Assembly: GCA_018268695.1 (NCBI GenBank)
Contig: JAFDWD010000759.1
Location: 1-5,596 of the forward strand
From: Actinomycetota bacterium
GTDB lineage: Bacteria > Actinomycetota > Thermoleophilia > Solirubrobacterales > 70-9
Reading direction: 5' to 3'
DNA: 5,596 nt
Within the stretch, counting starts at the first letter, position 1, and the number at the start of each line of letters is the position of its first letter. The notes under the pieces were generated by a model, which worked only from the letters and a program-made list of their open reading frames with translations, searched no databases and had not been told where the DNA came from. A program made the translations under genes and the position numbers. Shown piece after piece: positions 1-5,428 of the stretch.

Positions 1-837
1 CCCGGGATCCGCACCAACGCCGCCGCCGAAGTTCTAGGGGTCAGTCCCAACACCCTGCGTAGCTGGGAGCGCCGTTACGGCTTCCCGGTGCCGAAGCGGA
101 CCGTCGGCAACCACCGCAACTACGACCTGGTCGAGCTGCAGACGCTCCGCGACGCGCTCGCCCAGACCGGCAACATCTCCTCCGCGATCCAGCTGGCCCA
201 ACAGCGCCAGGCGGCGCCGGTGGGGGATGACTCGCTCTTCGCCGCCTTCCAGAGCTTCGACGAGTCCGCCGCCGACCGCGCGATCGAGGAAAGCCTCGCG
301 GTCCGCCCGTTGGAGCGGACGGTTGAGGAGCTGCTCCTGCCCGCCGTCGACAGGCTCGCCGCCGACCCCGCTGCCGCGGCCGAGTTGGAGTTCGCAGCCC
401 GCTGGGCGACCGGCTGGCTGCACGGCGCCCGTCGTCTCGCCGCCGCTGCCTCGCGCCCGGCCGGGATCCTGCTGATCGACTCGAGCAGGGGGCTCGATGC
501 CGAGGAGGTCCACACCCAGGCTCTCGACCTCGCCCTGCGTCGGGCCGGCTTCCGCGTCCTCGTCCTCTCCAACGAGCTCGGGGACGAGCGCCTCGAGCGG
601 GCGCTCGGCGCGCTCGACCCGACCGCGATCGTCCTCTGCGGCCCCAACGCGGAGACCCGCGACGCCGTCGCCCTGGTCCGCAAGATCCGCGACCTCGGCT
701 TCGTCGCCCCGCTCTTCGGCTTCCGCGCCAGCGGCCTGATCGGCGCCGCCGTCCCGTCGGCCGGCGAGACGCCGAGCCAGGTCACCGGGATGCTGAACGC
801 GGACCTGCGCCGCCGCGCCTCCCAGGCCTTCGCCTAG
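1..837 (+). CDS. MerR-family transcriptional regulator with C-terminal B12-binding-like domain (5' partial)
   Basis: The frame is open from base 1 and the gene starts upstream of the window; 278 codons are visible before the TAG stop. Visible residues 1-70 form a MerR winged helix-turn-helix, with the typical GVSPNTLRSWERRYGFPVP run at about 13-31 followed by R-x-Y. A GTG at 88 cannot be the start because this motif lies before it. Residues about 77-149 are helical, like the four-helix cap of CarH/LitR-type light or B12 sensors. Residues about 153-244 alternate strand and helix like a Rossmann-type B12-binding domain. An E-V-H at 169-171 sits where CarH has its E-x-H cobalamin-ligand motif, but the cap W-x9-EH motif is not recognisable. 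Members of this class regulate transcription by oligomer changes at promoters. Cobalamin binding here is uncertain and the target is unknown. It converges on pstS. Confidence 0.85.
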   Translation, partial: PGIRTNAAAEVLGVSPNTLRSWERRYGFPVPKRTVGNHRNYDLVELQTLRDALAQTGNISSAIQLAQQRQAAPVGDDSLFAAFQSFDESAADRAIEESLAVRPLERTVEELLLPAVDRLAADPAAAAELEFAARWATGWLHGARRLAAAASRPAGILLIDSSRGLDAEEVHTQALDLALRRAGFRVLVLSNELGDERLERALGALDPTAIVLCGPNAETRDAVALVRKIRDLGFVAPLFGFRASGLIGAAVPSAGETPSQVTGMLNADLRRRASQAFA

Positions 838-865
838 ACGCACCCGGATCGCCGCCCGCTCGGCC

Positions 866-904
866 AAAAGAAAACCGGCGCGAGGCCCGAAGGCCCCGCG
901 CCGG
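866..904 (-). terminator. Intrinsic terminator of pstS
   Basis: A hairpin pairs 875-887 with 892-904 around a 4-nt loop. Eight outer pairs (CCGGCGCG/CGCGCCGG) and four inner pairs are perfect. The single A-C mismatch (883/896) becomes a U-G wobble in RNA of the minus strand, so that transcript has a continuous 13-bp stem. Bases 866-874 (AAAAGAAAA) give UUUUCUUUU straight after the stem on the minus strand. This is the classic rho-independent layout and lies 43 bp after the pstS stop. There is no U tract in the other direction, so it serves pstS rather than the convergent MerR-type gene. Confidence 0.88.
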
Positions 905-946
905 CGGGAACTGCCTGCGCCTTGCGACGCTTGACGTCGGTACGCC

Positions 947-1969
947 CTAGAGCGTTGCGATCGCCTTTTTGGCGGCCGACACAACGACCTTCGGCAGCGG
1001 CGCGAAGTCGAGGGCGGCACCGTAGACCTGGCCCTTCGTGATCGCGTAGTTCAGGAACTGCTGCAGGTACCCCTTCTGCGGCGCGCTGTGAGGCACGATC
1101 GCATAGGTGAAGGTCGAGATCGGGTAGGCACCCGTGGCCTTCTTCGGGGGGTTGGTGATGCTGATGGTGTTGCTCGCCGGCAGGGACTTCACCGTCGACG
1201 CGGCTTCTTCGATGTTTTTCAGGTTCGGGAACTCGAAGTTGCCGGCCGTGTTTTCGATGGCGGCGACGCCGAGGGAACCGGCGGCGATCAGGTAGGACGC
1301 CGAGATGTAGCCAATCGACCCCGGGGTCTTGGCGACCGTCGCGGTGATCCCGGAGTTGCCTTTGGCACCGACGCCGGCTTTGAAGCCGACCGTGGTGGCG
1401 TAGCCGACTTCCGACTTCCACGCGGGGCTGATCTTCGACAGGTAGTTGGTGAACGCGTAGGTGTCACCGGAGCCGTCGGACCGGTAGATCGGGGTGATCG
1501 CCAGGTTCGGCAGCTTCGCCTTCGGGTTCAACTTGGCGATCTTCGGGTCGTTCCAGTTGGTGATCGTCCCGAAGTAGATGCCGGCGAGGACCTTGCCGCT
1601 GAGGTTGAGTTTCTTGACGCCAGGGATGTTGAACCCGATGCCGGTGGCCGAGAGGGCCCACGGGATCGTCACGCAGCTGTTGCAGCCGGCTTCCTGTTCG
1701 GGGGTCATCGGTGCGTCGGAGGCGCCGAAGTCGACGGTGCCTTTGCTGATCGCTTTGATGCCTTCGCCGGAGCCGACGGCTGAGTATTTGACCGGGATGC
1801 CTTCTTTGATTTCGAAGCCATTGATCCAGTTGGTCATCAGCGGAGCGACGAGAGTCGACCCCGCGCCGGTGAGGCCGGCCGCCGAAGCGCTCGCGGTCGA
1901 GACGGCTGCCGTGCCTCCAACCGTTCCTCCGACCGCGATGAGGATTGCAAGCAACCTATTGCGAATCAA
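947..1969 (-). CDS. pstS: Phosphate ABC transporter substrate-binding protein PstS
   Basis: This 340-residue protein captures inorganic phosphate outside the membrane and delivers it to PstCA. Residues 1-30 form a signal peptide: basic start (RNR), hydrophobic core LLAILIAV, and a likely signal peptidase I site in ASASAA|GLT. There is no lipobox cysteine. Family phosphate-pocket motifs follow in order: GAGST (35-39), GSGEG (66-70), FGASDAPM (81-88) and RSDGSGDT (163-170). The last motif has the actinobacterial D where E. coli has T. C96 and C99 (CNSC) could form a disulfide. The C-terminal half (SGNF-like TAGNFEFP, GAYPI, FAPLP) matches the mycobacterial PstS1 pattern. The start is TTG at 1969-1967, because an AAAGGA ribosome site lies 8 nt upstream and the next in-frame codons upstream reach a stop. 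It is divergent from pstCAB and has its own terminator. Confidence 0.95.
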   Translation of the reverse strand: MIRNRLLAILIAVGGTVGGTAAVSTASASAAGLTGAGSTLVAPLMTNWINGFEIKEGIPVKYSAVGSGEGIKAISKGTVDFGASDAPMTPEQEAGCNSCVTIPWALSATGIGFNIPGVKKLNLSGKVLAGIYFGTITNWNDPKIAKLNPKAKLPNLAITPIYRSDGSGDTYAFTNYLSKISPAWKSEVGYATTVGFKAGVGAKGNSGITATVAKTPGSIGYISASYLIAAGSLGVAAIENTAGNFEFPNLKNIEEAASTVKSLPASNTISITNPPKKATGAYPISTFTYAIVPHSAPQKGYLQQFLNYAITKGQVYGAALDFAPLPKVVVSAAKKAIATL

Positions 1970-1977
1970 AAGTGTGT

Positions 1978-1983
1978 TCCTTT
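1978..1983 (-). promoter_or_regulatory. Ribosome binding site of pstS
   Basis: Read on the minus strand, AAAGGA lies 8 nt before the TTG start codon and supports that unusual start. It overlaps a perfect 12-bp palindrome, CCTTTCGAAAGG, at 1979-1990, which could also be a protein-binding site. Confidence 0.7.
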
Positions 1984-1993
1984 CGAAAGGGTG

Positions 1994-2001
1994 AGATTAT
2001 C
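1994..2001 (-). promoter_or_regulatory. Candidate -10 element of the pstS promoter
   Basis: The minus strand reads GATAATCT, which contains GATAAT (five of six matches to TATAAT) and TAATCT (fits TANNNT). Transcription from here would begin near 1987-1989 and give a short leader that still carries the AAAGGA ribosome site. No good -35 hexamer lies 17 bp upstream, which fits an activator-dependent promoter. The Pho-like array is about 59 bp upstream, farther than in classical PhoB promoters, so a different start nearer the array is possible. Confidence 0.35.
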
Positions 2002-2034
2002 GGCGCGTAGGTTCTCCCTCTCGAATCCCAAATT

Positions 2035-2052
2035 TGTTTCATTCTCGTGAAA
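2035..2052. promoter_or_regulatory. Operator-like 18-bp element, copy A
   Basis: TGTTTCATTCTCGTGAAA contains the inverted repeat TTTCA-N6-TGAAA. It matches copy B at 2098-2115 in 16 of 18 positions, and the two copies start exactly 63 bp apart. The paired sites flank the Pho-like array, which suggests a dimeric regulator binding on one face of the helix. The regulator cannot be named from sequence. Confidence 0.5.
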
Positions 2053-2059
2053 GAGTTTG

Positions 2060-2087
2060 GTGACATTTTTGTAACAAGAATGTGACA
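2060..2087. promoter_or_regulatory. Pho-box-like array of three 11-bp-spaced direct repeats
   Basis: GTGACA (2060-2065), GTAACA (2071-2076) and GTGACA (2082-2087) recur every 11 bp. On the minus strand they read TGTCAC, TGTTAC and TGTCAC, close to the TGTCA direct repeats with 11-bp spacing bound by PhoB. Actinobacterial PhoP/RegX3-type response regulators of the OmpR/PhoB family also use 11-bp direct repeats. The array sits between divergent pstS and pstCAB, the expected target of phosphate-starvation control. The fit to PhoB-type spacing is seen directly; which regulator binds, and the transcription direction it serves, are inferred. Confidence 0.65.
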
Positions 2088-2097
2088 GTCAGGAAGA

Positions 2098-2115
2098 TGT
2101 TTCAATCTTGTGAAA
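2098..2115. promoter_or_regulatory. Operator-like 18-bp element, copy B
   Basis: TGTTTCAATCTTGTGAAA is the second copy of the TTTCA-N6-TGAAA element (differences from copy A at two positions). Its last bases overlap a possible GTG start for pstC at 2110; if this is an operator, that start becomes less likely. Confidence 0.5.
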
Positions 2116-2153
2116 ATCAGCGCGAGGTGTGCTCCTCAGGTCGCACCCTCGTC

Positions 2154-2159
2154 TACATT
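2154..2159 (+). promoter_or_regulatory. Candidate -10 element for a leaderless pstC transcript
   Basis: TACATT fits the actinobacterial TANNNT pattern and ends 7 nt before the A of the ATG at 2167. This spacing would place the transcript start at or next to the start codon. No Shine-Dalgarno sequence precedes that ATG, as expected for a leaderless message. No -35 hexamer is recognisable. A six-base match with three fixed positions can arise by chance. Confidence 0.3.
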
Positions 2160-2166
2160 GGCGACG

Positions 2167-3165
2167 ATGAGCGCCACCCCGCCCGCCGGCACGGCGTCGC
2201 TGAAACTGGCGCGTTCCAACCGGCAGAGTCCCGCCCGTAAACGCGCCGACCGCGTCGGTGACGTCTCGCTGCGCCTGATCTGCCTGGGCGCCGCCCTGCT
2301 CGCGGCCCTCGTGCTGGTCCTGATCGCCAAGGAAGTCTTCGAAGGCGCGCAGCCGGCGATCTCGAAGTACGGATTCAGCTTCCTCACCAACACGGAATGG
2401 GCGCCCCCGCTGGAAAAGTTCGGCGGCGAGGGGCTCGTCCTCGGAACCTTGATCACCTCGACGATGGCGATCTTCATCGGTGCCCCGGTGGCGATCTCGA
2501 TCGGCATCTTCCTGGCGCTCCTCGCGCCGGCCGGGGTGCGCAACGTGATCTCCCCGCTGGTCGAAATGCTCGCCGCGATCCCCAGTGTGATCCTCGGCTT
2601 CTGGGGGTTGATCGTCTTCGGCCCCTTCGTCGCCGGGACGATCGAGCCGTTCCTGCACAACACGCTCGGTTTCATCCCGCTCTTCGGCGCGCCGCAGACC
2701 ACGGGCGCCAGCGTCTTCACCGCCGGACTGATCCTGACGATCATGGTCATCCCGATCATCGCCTCGGTCACGCGCGACCTCTTCATGGCGGTCCCGCGTG
2801 AGCTGCAGGACGGGGCCGCCGCGCTCGGCTCGACCCGCTGGGAGGTCATCCGCGGCGTTGTCCTGCCGACCACCGTCTCGGGGATGATCGCCGCCACGCT
2901 GCTCGGCCTCGGTCGGGCGCTCGGCGAGGCGATCGCCGTCTCCCAGGTGATCGGTGGCGGGACCGAATCCCACCTGTCCCTGTTCAAGACCGGCGGCACG
3001 CTCGCCTCGATCATCGCCCTGCAGTTCCCCAGCGCGATCTCGGCACTGCACTACGCCTCCCTCTACTACTGCGCCGCGATCCTGCTGGTGATCGGGGTCG
3101 CCTCGAACCTGCTGGCGAGCTGGGTCGGGATGCGCTTCGGCGCCGCCGGGGGGGCGATGCGGTGA
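2167..3165 (+). CDS. pstC: Phosphate ABC transporter permease PstC
   Basis: This 332-residue inner-membrane permease pairs with PstA to form the phosphate channel. A basic cytoplasmic tail (1-33) is followed by hydrophobic spans at about 34-54, 88-120, 131-152, 182-200, 236-260 and 297-317, the usual six-span plan with a large loop after span one. The ATPase-contact (EAA) loop is at 208-235, with [16 protein letters not shown]; its first residues are DGA rather than [13 protein letters not shown] (249-258) holds the Arg and Glu equivalent to those essential in E. coli PstC. I chose ATG 2167 because the protein then begins like other PstC proteins. In-frame alternatives are TTG 2158 and GTG 2110. 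GTG 2110 would add 19 non-membrane residues, has its nearest AGGA 13-15 nt away, and lies inside an operator-like repeat. The stop overlaps the pstA start. Confidence 0.93.
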   Translation: MSATPPAGTASLKLARSNRQSPARKRADRVGDVSLRLICLGAALLAALVLVLIAKEVFEGAQPAISKYGFSFLTNTEWAPPLEKFGGEGLVLGTLITSTMAIFIGAPVAISIGIFLALLAPAGVRNVISPLVEMLAAIPSVILGFWGLIVFGPFVAGTIEPFLHNTLGFIPLFGAPQTTGASVFTAGLILTIMVIPIIASVTRDLFMAVPRELQDGAAALGSTRWEVIRGVVLPTTVSGMIAATLLGLGRALGEAIAVSQVIGGGTESHLSLFKTGGTLASIIALQFPSAISALHYASLYYCAAILLVIGVASNLLASWVGMRFGAAGGAMR

Positions 3166-4055
3166 TCGGCCGCCGCAAGATCGTCGAGCCGTTCGATCCG
3201 ACCCAGCCACTGGTCCCGACCGGCAACCTCCGGCGCCGTCACCTCGTCAGCCGCTTCGCGCAGGGGCTGGCCGTCGCCGCCGCGGTCGCCGCGGTCGCGG
3301 TGCTGGTGATCGTCATCTGGGCCGTGGTCAGCCACGGCATCAAGGCGATCAGTTGGGATTTCATCACCAAGGGGGAACCGGACGGGATCGGACCGAACCT
3401 GGTCGGGACCGCGATCATCGTCGGCATCGGCACCTTGATCGCGGCGCCGATCGGCGTGCTGATCGCGCTCTTCCTCAGCGAGTACGCGGGGCGCCGCGCC
3501 GCCCGCCCGGTGCAGCTCCTGATGGACGTGATGAACGGCCTGCCGTCGATCATCATCGCCGTCTTCGTCTACATCCTGATCGTCGAACCGACCAAGCAGC
3601 AGTCGGGGCTCGCCGCCGGGATCGCGCTCTCGATCATCGCCGTGCCGTTGATCGCCCGCGGCACCCAGGAGGTGCTGCGACTAGTCCCCTCGGCCCAGCG
3701 CGAAGCGGCCGACGCCCTCGGGGTCGCCCGCTGGCGCAGCGTGCTGACGATCATCCTCCCGGCCGCGGTCGGCGGGATCGTCACCGCAACGCTCCTTTCC
3801 GTCGCCCGCGCCGCCGGCGAGACGGCGCCGATGATCCTGCTCAGCTCGCTGGCGAAGGGCGACACCTACCAGTTCAACCCGCTCAAGGAACTGCCGAACG
3901 TGCCGGTGAAAATCTTCCAGCTGTCCGAAGAAGCGAACCCGGAAGGCTTCACCAAAGCCTGGGGCCTGTCGCTCGTCCTGATCGTAATCATCCTCGCGCT
4001 CGGGCTCAGCTCCCGTGCCCTCCTCAACCGCAGCAAGAGAAAGTTGACCCGATGA
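3162..4055 (+). CDS. pstA: Phosphate ABC transporter permease PstA
   Basis: This 297-residue membrane protein is the second half of the phosphate channel. A cytoplasmic N-terminus (1-30) precedes hydrophobic spans at about 34-57, 78-107, 117-141, 149-166, 201-225 and 266-284. The ATPase-contact loop is clear at 181-200 ([20 protein letters not shown]) with an intact [11 protein letters not shown] at 216-223 matches the RxxGETAP signature of PstA, whose Arg and Glu are needed for transport in E. coli. The start is a GTG whose bases overlap the pstC stop (GTGA, 4 bp), with a G-rich run just upstream, so translation is probably coupled to pstC. Its stop overlaps the pstB ATG in the same way. Length and motifs are typical of the family. 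Confidence 0.94.
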   Translation: MIGRRKIVEPFDPTQPLVPTGNLRRRHLVSRFAQGLAVAAAVAAVAVLVIVIWAVVSHGIKAISWDFITKGEPDGIGPNLVGTAIIVGIGTLIAAPIGVLIALFLSEYAGRRAARPVQLLMDVMNGLPSIIIAVFVYILIVEPTKQQSGLAAGIALSIIAVPLIARGTQEVLRLVPSAQREAADALGVARWRSVLTIILPAAVGGIVTATLLSVARAAGETAPMILLSSLAKGDTYQFNPLKELPNVPVKIFQLSEEANPEGFTKAWGLSLVLIVIILALGLSSRALLNRSKRKLTR

Positions 4056-4981
4056 GCATCGACGACCAGACCTTCGATCCGCGGCCGGCGACCAACGGCC
4101 GCCCGCAGGCCCCCAACCGGGTGCGCATCCGCACCGAGCCGTTGCCCGCCACGGTCGGCGCTCCCGCGGCGACCGAGAGCGCCGCCGAAAGCCACGTCCA
4201 CATCGCCCCGGATGCGGTCTTCGAGGCGGACAAGGTCGGCATTTTCTACGGTCGCAAACAGGCGTTGATCGACGTCTCGATGCGGATCCGGCGCGGCCAG
4301 GTCACCGCGCTGATCGGCCCCTCTGGATGCGGCAAGACCACCTTCCTGCGTTCCCTGAACCGGATGAACGACTCGATCCCCGGCTTCCGTATCGACGGCA
4401 GCATCAACTACCACGGCCACGACATCTACGGGTCGAACGTGGACACCGTCGAGGTGCGCCGGCGGATCGGCATGGTGTTCCAGAAACCGAACCCCTTCCC
4501 GAAGTCGATCTACGACAACATCGCCTGGGCGCCGCGCAACCTCGGGATGCGCTCGGAGCTGAAGGAGCGGGTGGAGAAAGCCCTCCGCGGCGCCGCCCTC
4601 TGGGACGAGGTCAAAGACCGCCTGAAGGACTCCGCGCTCGGCCTCTCCGGCGGCCAGCAGCAGCGCCTCTGCATCGCCCGGGCGATCGCGATCGAACCCG
4701 ACGTCCTCCTCCTCGACGAGCCAGCCTCGGCCCTCGACCCGATCGCCACCGGCGCGATCGAGGACCTGATCCACAGCCTCAAAGGCCGCTTCACCATCGT
4801 CATCGTCACCCACAACATGCAGCAGGCCGCCCGCGTCGCCGACCGCACCGCCTTCTTCAGCCTCGAGACCCGCGGCGAGAAGCCGATCGGCACCCTGATC
4901 GAGTTCGACGAGACCGAAAAGATCTTCGGCGCCCCAAGGGATCCGCGGACGCGGGACTACGTGATGGGCCGGTTCGGGTAG
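4052..4981 (+). CDS. pstB: Phosphate ABC transporter ATP-binding protein PstB
   Basis: This 309-residue cytoplasmic ATPase powers phosphate import as a dimer docked on PstCA. All ABC motifs are intact: Walker [10 protein letters not shown] (89-97), Q-loop FQKPNPFP (143-150), signature LSGGQQQR (198-205), Walker B VLLLDEP (218-224), D-loop SALD (226-229) and the switch His in THN (254). The phrases [27 protein letters not shown] and a C-terminal DYVMGRFG are diagnostic of PstB among ABC proteins. About 45-50 residues at the N-terminus, rich in Pro, Ala and Arg, precede the ABC domain and are absent from E. coli PstB (257 residues). The ATG overlaps the pstA stop (ATGA), which favours this start; an in-frame GTG at 4121 would give 286 residues. 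No phoU follows it. Confidence 0.96.
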   Translation: MSIDDQTFDPRPATNGRPQAPNRVRIRTEPLPATVGAPAATESAAESHVHIAPDAVFEADKVGIFYGRKQALIDVSMRIRRGQVTALIGPSGCGKTTFLRSLNRMNDSIPGFRIDGSINYHGHDIYGSNVDTVEVRRRIGMVFQKPNPFPKSIYDNIAWAPRNLGMRSELKERVEKALRGAALWDEVKDRLKDSALGLSGGQQQRLCIARAIAIEPDVLLLDEPASALDPIATGAIEDLIHSLKGRFTIVIVTHNMQQAARVADRTAFFSLETRGEKPIGTLIEFDETEKIFGAPRDPRTRDYVMGRFG

Positions 4982-5005
4982 GGCCGGCCGTCCGAGTGGC
5001 GCTGC

Positions 5006-5059
5006 CCTGGGCGTCTCATGGAGGTCCTGGCAGGCTGTGACCTCCATGAGACGCCCAGG
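5006..5059 (+). terminator. 21-bp perfect hairpin after pstB, possible terminator
   Basis: Bases 5006-5026 pair with 5039-5059 without a mismatch, leaving a 12-nt loop. The stem begins 25 bp after the pstB stop. A U tract is missing, so it is not a classic intrinsic terminator; U-less hairpin terminators have been proposed in high-GC actinobacteria. Perfect pairing over 21 bp is long for a terminator, and a repeat element is the other reading. The inverted repeat itself is certain, its function is not. Confidence 0.55.
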
Positions 5060-5060
5060 A

Positions 5061-5142
5061 CGTGACGGTTCCGTGAACAACTCCCGGGAGACGTGACGCT
5101 TCCGCCACGAAGTCCACGGTCTCGTCACGCTTCCACAACGCC
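5061..5142 (+). repeat. Three degenerate direct repeats with 31-bp period
   Basis: CGTGACGGTTCCG (5061), CGTGACGCTTCCG (5092) and CGTCACGCTTCCA (5123) start exactly 31 bp apart. The first two 31-bp units agree at 20 positions; units two and three agree at 15 of the first 18. A related CGTGACGGGACCG occurs at 5225 and an inverted relative (GGCGGAAGGCGCACG) at 5208-5222. The repeats overlap the left arm of the nested inverted repeat and may be part of the same element. Confidence 0.5.
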
Positions 5143-5283
5143 CGAATGTTGGTGGGCCGAAAACCAGCCATATAGACGGGTTTTCGGCCCGTCAACATGG
5201 GGGGTGAGGCGGAAGGCGCACGAACGTGACGGGACCGGCGCGGAAGCTTGGGGTTCGTGGCGTCTCGCGCACGTCTCCCGGGA
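5082..5283 (+). repeat. 202-nt nested inverted-repeat element (candidate MITE or structured RNA)
   Basis: Collinear arms pair as follows: 5082-5095 with 5270-5283 (14 bp perfect), 5103-5111 with 5254-5262 (9 bp perfect), 5117-5129 with 5225-5237 (13 bp, one G-U), 5130-5134 with 5211-5215 (5 bp), and 5146-5165 with 5179-5198 (20 bp, two adjacent G-U) closed by a 13-nt loop. The outer two blocks make 30-bp terminal arms with 23 matches and a symmetric 7-nt internal bulge. The wobble pairs are G-U only if the RNA is read from the plus strand. No transposase or target-site duplication is visible. It could be a miniature transposable element, a noncoding RNA or a terminator complex. Confidence 0.55.
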
Positions 5284-5316
5284 CGGCGTCGGACTTTCTC
5301 CTCACCTTTCATACCC

Positions 5317-5368
5317 CGGCCGTCTCGGCCACGGCCACAGCCAGCCCGGGCCGTGGACGAGACGGCCG
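5317..5368. repeat. Third long hairpin, possible terminator of the zinc-ribbon gene
   Basis: Bases 5317-5327 pair with 5358-5368 (11 bp), followed by one G-A mismatch and eight more pairs (5329-5336 with 5349-5356), with a 12-nt loop. It starts about 60 bp past the stop of the minus-strand zinc-ribbon gene. No U tract follows in either direction. It carries the same CGTCTC/GAGACG hexamer pair as the hairpin after pstB, which hints at a shared origin. Confidence 0.5.
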
Positions 5369-5428
5369 TGCTCGGCGCTACGCCTTGCGTCCCTTTCCTT
5401 GGGGCCCTGGACGGGCTCTCGAACCGCT

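Larger units (their letters stand above)
4982..5428. other. 447-bp gene-free convergent region rich in inverted repeats
   Basis: Between the stop of pstB and the stop of the zinc-ribbon gene I see no protein I can support. Frames open here encode Arg/Pro/Ser-rich strings or run through hairpins into a neighbour on the wrong frame. The region holds three strong inverted-repeat blocks (5006-5059, 5082-5283, 5317-5368), a three-unit degenerate direct repeat of 31 bp, and seven copies of the hexamer CGTCTC or its complement. That is far more structure than a simple convergent terminator needs. Confidence 0.7.

Noticed and set aside
838..946. Terminator for the MerR gene on the plus strand
   Set aside because: The hairpin at 875-904 has no T run after it on the plus strand, and its one mismatch becomes a wobble pair only in minus-strand RNA.
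34..1020. Minus-strand open frame across the MerR gene and the end of pstS
   Set aside because: It runs through the pstS terminator and opposes an evident MerR coding frame; composition is that of a shadow.
2089..3210. Long minus-strand open frame opposite pstC
   Set aside because: Its product is an Arg/Asp/Gly-rich string with no domain; it is the usual antisense shadow of a GC-rich gene, while pstC on the other strand has clear motifs.
3866..5128. Long minus-strand open frame opposite pstA and pstB
   Set aside because: Low-complexity acidic and basic runs, no recognisable motif, and it spans two well-supported genes plus the 21-bp hairpin.
5061..5153. CRISPR-like short repeat array
   Set aside because: Only three units, strongly degenerate, with no constant repeat and variable spacer pattern, and no cas gene in view.
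5082..5283. Retron-type msr-msd or group II intron RNA
   Set aside because: The fold is stem-rich but no reverse transcriptase is encoded in the window and no diagnostic intron domain V was recognised.
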